From the NCBI RefSeq assembly GCF_013001275.1, contig NZ_JABDMV010000010.1, positions 1 to 32,470 on the forward strand: DNA of 32,470 bases. Direction: 5' to 3'. A program made the position numbers and the translations under genes. Source of the stretch: Flaviramulus sp. GTDB taxonomy: Bacteria > Bacteroidota > Bacteroidia > Flavobacteriales > Flavobacteriaceae. Positions 26,791 to 32,470 of the stretch are shown here, in pieces; the first letter of the stretch is position 1, and every line of letters starts with the position of its first letter. The notes below the pieces were generated by a model that saw nothing but the letters and a program-made list of their open reading frames with translations, did not search any database and was not told where the DNA came from.

Positions 26791-26816
26791 CGTCACACTG
26801 AACTTGTTTCAGTGTC
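26791..26816 (+). repeat. Left palindromic terminal repeat of the GIY-YIG unit
   Basis: Begins CGTCA and contains ACACTGAA pairing with TTCAGTGT across the 5-nt loop CTTGT. It shares CTGAACT and GTTTCAG with the reverse complement of the right end. There is no T-tract after it, so it is not a terminator. Confidence 0.75.
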
Positions 26817-26827
26817 ACATAATTGAA

Positions 26828-27106
26828 ATGAAATCGAGTTATATTTACATATTAACCAATATATATAGGACAACATTTTATATTGGAGTATCGGCAAATT
26901 TATCAAAACGACTTGAAGAACATTATGATGAAGTTGCTTCCAAATTCACAAAAAAATATAATATAAAAGATTTGATTTATTTTGAAACTTATACAGATAT
27001 TTATGAGGCCATAGCGAGAGAAAAACAATTAAAAAATTGGCATAAAGAATGGAAACTTAAATTAATTAAAACAGTTATTCCATCATTAAAAACCTTAAAT
27101 TATTAA
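26828..27106 (+). CDS. GIY-YIG nuclease domain protein (UPF0213/YhbQ-like)
   Basis: The ATG at 26828 gives 92 residues; a start at 26804 would begin inside the terminal hairpin and is rejected. The whole protein is one GIY-YIG domain: SYIYILTN at 4-11 and FYIGVSANLSKRLEEH at 17-32 supply the two motif strands, with catalytic Arg28, and Glu65 in AIAREKQLKNWHKEWK is the metal-binding glutamate. The C-terminus is basic (KLIKTVIPSLKTLNY). It therefore looks like an active single-domain endonuclease. It interrupts the bioD-bioA junction and is flanked by inverted palindromes, unlike a biotin gene. Stand-alone proteins of this class have no settled function; a role in copying or maintaining the flanking repeats is inference. 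Confidence 0.9.
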   Translation: MKSSYIYILTNIYRTTFYIGVSANLSKRLEEHYDEVASKFTKKYNIKDLIYFETYTDIYEAIAREKQLKNWHKEWKLKLIKTVIPSLKTLNY

Positions 27107-27114
27107 TTTAATGC

Positions 27115-27140
27115 GATGCTGAAACTAGTTCAGCATGACG
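27115..27140 (-). repeat. Right palindromic terminal repeat of the GIY-YIG unit
   Basis: Contains ATGCTGAA pairing with TTCAGCAT across ACTAG and ends TGACG. Relative to the left end, paired positions change together (CA/TG to TG/CA), so both hairpins keep 8-bp stems. Confidence 0.75.
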
Positions 27141-27144
27141 ATAA

Positions 27145-28410
27145 ATGAACTTAAAAGACCGCGATAAAAAACACCTTTGGCATCCCTTAACACAACACAA
27201 GTTGCATCCAGAAACTATTGCCATAACCAAAGCAAACGGTTGTGAATTAACTGATGAGGATGGCAATGTCTATATCGACGCCATTGCATCATGGTATACT
27301 TGTATGTACGGGCATTGCAACAAACACATAACTAGTCGTGTTTCTGAACAAATGCAACAGTTAGATCAATTAGTTTTTAGCGGATTTACTCATGAACCGG
27401 CCATTAAACTATCAGAAGCCTTAATAAAAATACTTCCTGAAAATCAAAACAAAATTTTCTTTAGTGATAATGGCTCAACCAGTGTGGAGATTGGCATTAA
27501 AATGGCATTGCAATATCATTTTAATAACGGAGAAAAACGACGCACTTTAATTGCTTTTGAAGATGGTTTTCATGGCGATACATTTGGCGCCATGAGTGTT
27601 TCTGGTTTATCTATTTACAATAGTCCCTTCGAAGAGTTTTTTTTAGATGTGAAACGCATTCCTACTCCAAATGGAGAGAATCATGAAGCTATTTTAAATA
27701 CCTTAAAAGCTATTACAAAAAACAACAATGTGGCCGGTTTTGTTTACGAACCTTTAGTGCAAGGTGCGGCCGCGATGAAAATGCATGACGCAGAAGGATT
27801 AAATAGCATTTTAAAATTCTGTAAAAACAATAATATTATTACGGTTGCTGATGAAGTAATGACTGGTTTTGGCAAGACAGGCAGACATTTTGCTTCAGAT
27901 TATATAGAAACTAAACCTGATATTATATGTTTAAGTAAGGCACTAACAGGTGGTTTACTTCCTATGGCACTAACCACCTGCTCTAAACAAATATATGACG
28001 CTTTTTACAGTGATGATTTAAGCAAAGGATTATTTCATGGACATACTTATTCTGCAAATCCATTGGCATGTACAGCGGCTTTGGCTAGTTTAGAATTATT
28101 ACAATCAGATGCAATTCAAAATAATATAAAAAAAATTACGAAACAACATAAAGCATTTGGTGAGCGTGTTAAAACGCGTCCTAAAGTCAAATCAATTCGG
28201 CAAATAGGAATTATTTTCGCACTCGATTTAGATGTTAAAATGGAACGCTATGGAAATTTACGCGATAAACTTTTTAAGTTTTTCATGAAAAATGGCGTGT
28301 TTTTAAGACCTTTAGGAAATACCATTTACATCCAAGCACCTTACGTAATTACCAAAAAACAATTACATAAAGTATATCAAGTTATTGAAGATGCTTTAGA
28401 AATAGTATAA
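27145..28410 (+). CDS. bioA: Adenosylmethionine--8-amino-7-oxononanoate aminotransferase
   Basis: BioA aminates KAPA to DAPA, with SAM as the usual amino donor. The 421-residue product has class III PLP aminotransferase features: KKHLWHPLTQH at the N-terminus (substrate-binding Trp), SDNGSTSVEIGIKMALQ, FEDGFHGDTFGAMS, Asp236 in VADEVMTGFGKTG and the PLP lysine Lys265 in CLSKALTGG. Length matches E. coli BioA (429). It begins 4 nt after the GIY-YIG unit and its TAA stop forms the first bases of a candidate -7 element for the next gene. The donor (SAM or lysine) cannot be decided from sequence alone. Confidence 0.95.
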   Translation: MNLKDRDKKHLWHPLTQHKLHPETIAITKANGCELTDEDGNVYIDAIASWYTCMYGHCNKHITSRVSEQMQQLDQLVFSGFTHEPAIKLSEALIKILPENQNKIFFSDNGSTSVEIGIKMALQYHFNNGEKRRTLIAFEDGFHGDTFGAMSVSGLSIYNSPFEEFFLDVKRIPTPNGENHEAILNTLKAITKNNNVAGFVYEPLVQGAAAMKMHDAEGLNSILKFCKNNNIITVADEVMTGFGKTGRHFASDYIETKPDIICLSKALTGGLLPMALTTCSKQIYDAFYSDDLSKGLFHGHTYSANPLACTAALASLELLQSDAIQNNIKKITKQHKAFGERVKTRPKVKSIRQIGIIFALDLDVKMERYGNLRDKLFKFFMKNGVFLRPLGNTIYIQAPYVITKKQLHKVYQVIEDALEIV

Positions 28411-28415
28411 CTTTG
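28385..28415 (+). promoter_or_regulatory. Candidate internal promoter ahead of the ketoacyl-synthase gene
   Basis: TTG at 28385-28387 and TAACTTTG at 28408-28415 (full TAnnTTTG match) are separated by 20 nt, close to the Bacteroidota optimum, and followed by CACGC. The TAA of the -7 element is the bioA stop codon. It would give the next gene a leader of about 12 nt. Confidence 0.6.
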
Positions 28416-28432
28416 CACGCAAAACAATTCTT

Positions 28433-29587
28433 TTGCAAAAACCAATCTCAATTACTGCTATTGCTTCTATTTCGCCTTTAGGAATAACATTAGATGAGGC
28501 ATGGAAAAAGTATCAAAATAATAGTCATTACATTACTGAAAAATCATTTCAAAACGGCAATACTTTAGTTGCTGAACTTTCAAAAGAAGCCAAACAAGAA
28601 ATTGAAGCTTTAAGAAAGTCAGACAACAAATACAAATCACTAGATGATACCGTTTTATATGCCGTTTATGCTTCAAGACAAGCAACTAAACAAGCCAAAT
28701 GGAGTGGAGCTGATAATTTTGGAATAAACATTGGCTCGTCTCGTGGAGCAACCAGTCTTTTTGAATCATATCACAAAGCTTTTATTATAAATCAAAGGGC
28801 TAAAACCTTAAGTTCACCAACCACCACTTTAGGAAACATCTCATCTTGGGTGGCCCATGATTTACAAACGCAAGGTCCAGAGATAAGCCATTCTATAACT
28901 TGTTCTACAGCGTTACATGCCATGTTAAACGGTATTGCATGGATAAATTCCAGTATGTGTAATAAATTTTTAGTAGGCGGAAGTGAGGCACCATTAACAC
29001 CATTCACCATAGCACAAATGAAAGCCTTAAAAATTTACGCGGATTACAATCAAAGTTATCCTTGTAGAGCCCTAGATCTGGACAAAAAACATAACACCAT
29101 GATATTGGGCGAGGGCTCATCAATGGCATGTTTGGAGGAAGGAAAAAAACAAAATGCCTTAGCTTTTATAAGTGGTTATGGCTATGCCACCGAAATTTTA
29201 CAACACAATATTTCTATTTCAAGTGATGCAAAATGTTTTCAAAAATCTATGAAAATGGCACTGGGGAAAATAAGCCCTAACGAAGTTGATGTAATTGTAA
29301 TGCATGCTCCAGGTACTATTAAAGGTGATCTTTCAGAATTTAAGGCCATTGAAACTGTTTTCGAAACCATACCAGCATTAACATCGAACAAATGGAAATT
29401 AGGGCACACTTTTGGGGCATCAGGCATGCTAAGTATCGAACTTGCTGTGCTAATGTTACAGAACCAGCAGTTTGTTGGTATTCCTTATTTAGAAAACGAA
29501 AAAACACCAAATAAAATTGATAATATTTTAGTGAATGCCGTTGGATTTGGCGGCAATGCCGTGTCTATTTTATTAAGTAAAAACTAA
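28433..29587 (+). CDS. Beta-ketoacyl-ACP synthase (FabF-like) within the biotin locus
   Basis: A TTG at 28433 starts MQKPISITAIASISPLG, the normal N-terminus of a ketoacyl synthase; no in-frame ATG is suitable. The 384-residue product is a condensing enzyme with an intact Cys157 (HSITCSTALHAM), His291 (MHAPGTIKGD) and His325 (KWKLGHTFGASG) and the tail VNAVGFGGNAVSILL. The second motif is HAPGT where FabF has HGTGT. It lies between bioA and bioB, suggesting a part in making the pimeloyl chain that BioF uses (inference), particularly as no bioC or bioH is in view. A housekeeping fatty-acid role is less likely since it is shorter than FabF (about 413) and diverges at motifs. Confidence 0.85.
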   Translation: MQKPISITAIASISPLGITLDEAWKKYQNNSHYITEKSFQNGNTLVAELSKEAKQEIEALRKSDNKYKSLDDTVLYAVYASRQATKQAKWSGADNFGINIGSSRGATSLFESYHKAFIINQRAKTLSSPTTTLGNISSWVAHDLQTQGPEISHSITCSTALHAMLNGIAWINSSMCNKFLVGGSEAPLTPFTIAQMKALKIYADYNQSYPCRALDLDKKHNTMILGEGSSMACLEEGKKQNALAFISGYGYATEILQHNISISSDAKCFQKSMKMALGKISPNEVDVIVMHAPGTIKGDLSEFKAIETVFETIPALTSNKWKLGHTFGASGMLSIELAVLMLQNQQFVGIPYLENEKTPNKIDNILVNAVGFGGNAVSILLSKN

Positions 29588-29636
29588 GAGATTCGTTATT
29601 TAATTACTATTTTTGAGATTGAAAACTAACCGATTT

Positions 29637-30731
29637 ATGAGTGAGACCAAACACAACTGGACCAAGCAAGAAATTCTAGATATTTACAACAAACCCTTAA
29701 TGGAATTGCTTTATGAAGCAGCCACAATTCATAGGTTACACCACGACCCTAATACGGTACAAGTAAGTACTTTATTGTCTATAAAAACAGGTGGTTGTCC
29801 TGAAGATTGCGGATATTGTCCGCAAGCAGCACGTTATCATACCGATATTGAAGGAAATGATTTAATGAGTGTGCAACAGGTAAAAGCGCAAGCGTTGCGT
29901 GCAAAATCAAGTGGTAGTTCGCGTGTTTGTATGGGTGCCGCATGGCGAAATGTGAAGGACGGTGAAGAGTTTGACCAAGTTTTAGAAATGGTGCGTACCA
30001 TAAATAAACTGGACATGGAAGTGTGTTGTACTTTGGGTATGATTACCGAAAACCAGGCACAACGATTAGCCGAAGCAGGTTTGTATGCTTACAATCATAA
30101 CTTAGATTCATCGGAAGAATATTATAAAGAAGTTATTTCTACACGTGGTTTTGAAGACCGTTTAGAAACTATTGACAACGTTCGTAAAACCAATGTAACC
30201 GTTTGTAGTGGCGGAATTATTGGAATGGGTGAAAAGGTAGAGGATAGAGCCGGCATGCTGGTTGCACTTTCAACTTTAAATCCGCAACCGGAATCTACTC
30301 CTATTAATGCATTAGTTGCTGTTGAAGGAACACCTCTTGAAGATCAAAAACCGGTATCTATTTGGGAAATGATTAGAATGGTGGCAACAACGCGTATTGT
30401 AATGCCAGAAACACAAGTGCGGTTAAGCGCTGGTAGAACCGAAATGACTCGTGAAGGACAAGCTATGTGCTTTTTTGCTGGTGCAAACTCTATTTTTGCT
30501 GGTGATAAATTATTAACCACACCTAATCCAGATGTGAATGAAGACATGAAAATGTTTGAGTTGTTAGGGTTAAATCCACAGAAACCATTCATTAAAAAAA
30601 TGCAACCAGAAACGGTTGAAGCGAAAGATTCTAAACACCAAGCGCTGGGTGAAAAACCAAAATGGACCAGACCAGAGCATTCTATCGAGCGTAATGAATT
30701 AGCAAAGCAAAAAGCAAAAGCTGTTAAATAA
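29637..30731 (+). CDS. bioB: Biotin synthase
   Basis: BioB is the radical-SAM enzyme that inserts sulfur into dethiobiotin. The ATG at 29637 (364 residues) aligns with known N-termini (WTKQEILDIYNKPLMELLYEA); upstream TTG at 29613 adds eight residues and is unlikely. The [4Fe-4S] motif is Cys54-x3-Cys58-x2-Cys61 (GGCPEDCGYCPQ). The [2Fe-2S] ligands fit CMGAAWR, EVCCTLGM and VCSGGIIGMGE, with Arg in RLSAGRTEM. The C-terminal 40 residues are basic and extend past the E. coli end. It follows the ketoacyl synthase by 49 nt. Confidence 0.97.
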   Translation: MSETKHNWTKQEILDIYNKPLMELLYEAATIHRLHHDPNTVQVSTLLSIKTGGCPEDCGYCPQAARYHTDIEGNDLMSVQQVKAQALRAKSSGSSRVCMGAAWRNVKDGEEFDQVLEMVRTINKLDMEVCCTLGMITENQAQRLAEAGLYAYNHNLDSSEEYYKEVISTRGFEDRLETIDNVRKTNVTVCSGGIIGMGEKVEDRAGMLVALSTLNPQPESTPINALVAVEGTPLEDQKPVSIWEMIRMVATTRIVMPETQVRLSAGRTEMTREGQAMCFFAGANSIFAGDKLLTTPNPDVNEDMKMFELLGLNPQKPFIKKMQPETVEAKDSKHQALGEKPKWTRPEHSIERNELAKQKAKAVK

Positions 30732-30736
30732 ATACT

Positions 30737-31045
30737 ATGTTAATAACCGTTGCTATAATATTGGTTGTTCTCGGAATTGCCATAAAATACGGGAAACTAT
30801 ATTTTCTAATTGCAGGTTACAACACCATGCCTAAAGAAAAAAAGAAGAAATACGATATAGAAGGTATTGCGACTGTCTTTAAAAACACCTTGTTTGGTAT
30901 GGCATTAATTTTAATTTTAGGCAATTTTATTATAAACCACTATGAAGTGCCTCAATATGATAAACTCGTATTATTTGTCACTATTGTTTTCGGTTTGCCT
31001 TATTTACTTATAGTTTCTAACTCAAGAAAATACAAAAAGGACTAA
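30737..31045 (+). CDS. DUF3784 membrane protein
   Basis: The 102-residue protein has three hydrophobic helices (about 1-22, 50-70 and 78-95) and the DUF3784 hallmark LIAGYNTMPKEKKKKYDIEGI in the first loop, a motif I associate with this small Bacteroidota/Firmicutes family. The C-terminus is basic (SRKYKKD), consistent with a cytoplasmic end. It starts 5 nt after the bioB stop, so it is on the same transcript. No function is established; membership in a vitamin locus could point to transport or to simple read-through. Confidence 0.82.
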   Translation: MLITVAIILVVLGIAIKYGKLYFLIAGYNTMPKEKKKKYDIEGIATVFKNTLFGMALILILGNFIINHYEVPQYDKLVLFVTIVFGLPYLLIVSNSRKYKKD

Positions 31046-31212
31046 TCATAGTGCTTTTGCGTTAGGAATAGCAGTGATAGCCCACAGCGAGTTAGAATAG
31101 TTAACGGCTAAGCGCAGACTTTTAGCGTATAGTCCTACCCTTATGGTAAGGCCCAGATACTATTTTAAATTTCACATCGTTTTATTAACTTTATACCTTA
31201 AATTTTTTAGCC
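31046..31212. other. Intergenic region with a GC-richer structured segment
   Basis: No ORF is supported. From about 31054 to 31160 the sequence is clearly richer in G+C than its surroundings and contains small hairpins: CCTTA-TGG-TAAGG at 31139-31151 and GCTAA...TTAGC around 31107-31127, plus TAGGA and TCCTA that could close an outer stem. It resembles the dispersed intergenic repeats I recall in flavobacterial genomes (TTAGGAATAGCAGTGATAGCC type), but no second copy is in this window. An RNA gene was considered; no tRNA features were found. Confidence 0.45.
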
Positions 31213-32073
31213 TTGTCGTTAGATTTACAAGATATTCCGCGTGTAAAAACAATTACCAAAGCGGATTTTATTGAGCATTATTTTAAACCGCAAAAACCTG
31301 TGGTAATTGCCCATTGTATTGATGATTGGCCAGCGTATAGTAAGTGGAATTTAGACTATATGAAAGCAGTTGGTGGCGATATTACTATTCCATTATACGA
31401 TGACAGGCCTGTTAATTATAAAGATGGGTTTAACGAGCCACATGCCAAAATGAAACTTGGCGATTATATTGATTTATTAAAGCGCGAGCCTACTAAATAC
31501 CGTATTTTTTTGTGGAATGCCTTAAAGGAAATACCGCAGTTACGAAAAGATTTTTCATACCCTGATTTGGGTTTGCGCTTAATGAAAGGAATCCCGATGC
31601 TATTTTTTGGTGGAAAGGATTCACATACATTTATGCATTATGATATAGATTTTGCTAACATTTTCCATTTTCATTTTGAAGGTAAAAAACAAATTATTTT
31701 GTTTGACCAAGAACAGAACAGTTTTTTATATAAAATACCGCACTCGTTAATTACCAGAGAGGATATTGATTTTAACAACCCCGATTTTAAAAAATGGCCC
31801 ATGTTAAAAAAAGCAAAAGGCTATAAAACGGAGCTAAACCATGGCGAGGTGTTGTATATGCCCGAAGGCTACTGGCATTACATGCGCTACATAACACCCG
31901 GATTTTCAATGAGTTTACGTGCGATTGCCAGAAACCCAAAAAACTTTAGCAAAGCCATTTATAATGTGTTTATAATGCGTAATTATGATAACATGATGCG
32001 CCGTATTAAAGGACAAAAATGGATTGAATGGAAAAATGAAGAAGCCGTAAAAAGAACCCACAAACAGTTATGA
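31213..32073 (+). CDS. Cupin-8/JmjC-like Fe(II) and 2-oxoglutarate oxygenase family protein
   Basis: A TTG at 31213 starts MSLDLQDIPRVKTITKADF; no in-frame ATG occurs before residue 50, and the N-terminal motif is needed for the fold. The 286-residue product has the jelly-roll iron triad His142-x-Asp144 (HTFMHYDIDF) and His222 (MPEGYWHYMRYI), with FHFEGKKQIILFD and the 2-oxoglutarate-binding-type tail SMSLRAIARNP. Members hydroxylate proteins or small molecules, but no substrate is evident. It follows the biotin locus in the same direction after 167 nt and probably has its own promoter. C-terminal 50 residues are basic and helical. Confidence 0.88.
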   Translation: MSLDLQDIPRVKTITKADFIEHYFKPQKPVVIAHCIDDWPAYSKWNLDYMKAVGGDITIPLYDDRPVNYKDGFNEPHAKMKLGDYIDLLKREPTKYRIFLWNALKEIPQLRKDFSYPDLGLRLMKGIPMLFFGGKDSHTFMHYDIDFANIFHFHFEGKKQIILFDQEQNSFLYKIPHSLITREDIDFNNPDFKKWPMLKKAKGYKTELNHGEVLYMPEGYWHYMRYITPGFSMSLRAIARNPKNFSKAIYNVFIMRNYDNMMRRIKGQKWIEWKNEEAVKRTHKQL

Positions 32074-32102
32074 ATAATACTTTTTTATATAAAAACTTAT
32101 AA

Positions 32103-32110
32103 TATCTTTG
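32103..32110 (+). promoter_or_regulatory. Candidate -7 promoter element of the terminal outer-membrane protein gene
   Basis: TATCTTTG is a full TAnnTTTG match 24 nt before the ATG at 32134; the -33 zone (TTTT at 32081-32084) is weak. Confidence 0.6.
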
Positions 32111-32133
32111 CCAACTTAAATTTAAAAAAAATT

Positions 32134-32470
32134 ATGAAAAAAATATTTTTATTATTAACCATTTTAAGTGCTTCGTTAGTTTATAGTCAAGCATATATTG
32201 GTAAGGGTGATAACAAGTTTCAAGTAGGTCCTAATTTTCAAGATGGCGGATCTGGTATTAATGCAAGTTATGATTTTGGTGTAGGCCAAAATATATCGTT
32301 TGGGTTTTCTTCTAGCTATACATTGGGTCTTAATGATTCATTAAAAAACAATAGTATAGAAAATATGAATGCTAGTTTTGAAGATCGTTTTGATATTAAA
32401 GTGCGTTTTAATGCTAACTTAGGTAACGTTGTTAATATTGACACAAACTTTGATATATATCCTGGATTAA
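32134..32470 (+). CDS. Outer-membrane beta-barrel-type protein (DUF6646-like), N-terminal part
   Basis: Translation from the ATG at 32134 stays open for 112 codons to the right edge. It starts with a signal peptide (MKKIFLLLTILSASLVYSQ) and continues AYIGKGDNKFQVGPNFQDGGSGINASYDFGVGQNISFGFSSSYTLG, alternating hydrophobic and polar residues as in outer-membrane strands. The GKGDNKFQVGxNFQDGG segment resembles the flavobacterial DUF6646 family from memory. The C-terminus and its closing aromatic residue are outside the window. It is likely transcribed alone from the element at 32103. Function is unknown. Confidence 0.75.
   Translation, partial: MKKIFLLLTILSASLVYSQAYIGKGDNKFQVGPNFQDGGSGINASYDFGVGQNISFGFSSSYTLGLNDSLKNNSIENMNASFEDRFDIKVRFNANLGNVVNIDTNFDIYPGL

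Larger units (their letters stand above)
26791..27140 (+). mobile_element. 350-bp GIY-YIG nuclease unit with inverted, hairpin-forming ends, between bioD and bioA
   Basis: The unit consists of an inverted terminal sequence (26791-26816), a 92-residue GIY-YIG gene (26828-27106) and the opposite terminal sequence (27115-27140). The ends align over 26 nt as inverted repeats with five mismatches, and weak similarity continues to about 37 nt. Each end is itself a palindrome. The unit starts 2 nt after the bioD stop and ends 4 nt before the bioA ATG. ATAAA occurs at both flanks (26785-26789 and 27141-27145), a possible but weak target duplication. Calling it mobile is inference; no other copy is in the window. 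Confidence 0.55.

Noticed and set aside
26791-26816. Left hairpin as a bioD transcription terminator
   Set aside because: No T-tract follows the stem, and the same structure recurs inverted at the other end of the unit.
26804-26827. Longer GIY-YIG reading frame starting at 26804 (MFQCHIIEM...)
   Set aside because: Its first codons lie inside the palindromic terminal repeat, and the domain begins right after the ATG at 26828.

Overview
The window looks like a chromosome segment of a marine-type member of the Flavobacteriaceae (Bacteroidota). It is AT-rich. Upstream regions carry the Bacteroidota -7 promoter element TAnnTTTG instead of sigma70 boxes. There are DUF4270, DUF6646-like, TonB/CarboxypepD_reg and DxDxDG-repeat surface proteins. 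The AtpD carries a Bacteroidota-type insertion, and pantothenate and biotin genes sit in flavobacterial-style clusters. All assignments rest on reading the translated proteins; no database search was possible.

Layout. (1) 1-1573, minus: 5' part of a secreted surface protein with DxDxDG repeats, cut by the window edge. (2) 1906-6690, minus: a compact operon panC-panD-LPG_synthase_TM membrane protein-esterase-like protein-radA. (3) 6887-11426, plus: diverging from panC across a shared promoter region, a short GT5 (glycogen synthase N-domain) protein, a DUF4270 lipoprotein and glmS. (4) 11640-15930, plus: a TonB-dependent receptor followed at 13 nt by an SGNH/GDSL-like lipoprotein, ended by a strong hairpin terminator. 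(5) 16098-17902, plus: atpD-atpC with a second strong terminator that also serves the converging gene. (6) 17955-23717: a mutagenesis/SOS-type locus. An XRE-S24 (LexA/CI-like, self-cleaving type) repressor and a GNAT acetyltransferase read left; a short DnaE-type polymerase and a DinB-type Y-family polymerase with ATGA overlap read right; the shared gap holds two inverted repeats. (7) 23726-24942, minus: a small secreted protein, then a YozG-like XRE regulator with its DUF2975 membrane partner, whose promoter is bracketed by a 14-bp inverted repeat. (8) 25053-31045, plus: biotin locus bioF-bioD-[GIY-YIG element]-bioA-ketoacyl synthase-bioB-DUF3784. (9) 31213-32470, plus: a cupin/JmjC-like protein and the start of a predicted outer-membrane protein.

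The most unusual items are: a ~350-bp unit between bioD and bioA consisting of a 92-residue GIY-YIG nuclease flanked by inverted ~26-bp ends that each fold into a hairpin with compensatory base changes; a divergent error-prone polymerase cassette apparently governed by an S24 repressor with palindromic candidate operators; an esterase-fold protein whose nucleophile serine is replaced by glycine; and a FabF-like ketoacyl synthase with its own candidate promoter inside the biotin locus, with no bioC or bioH in view.
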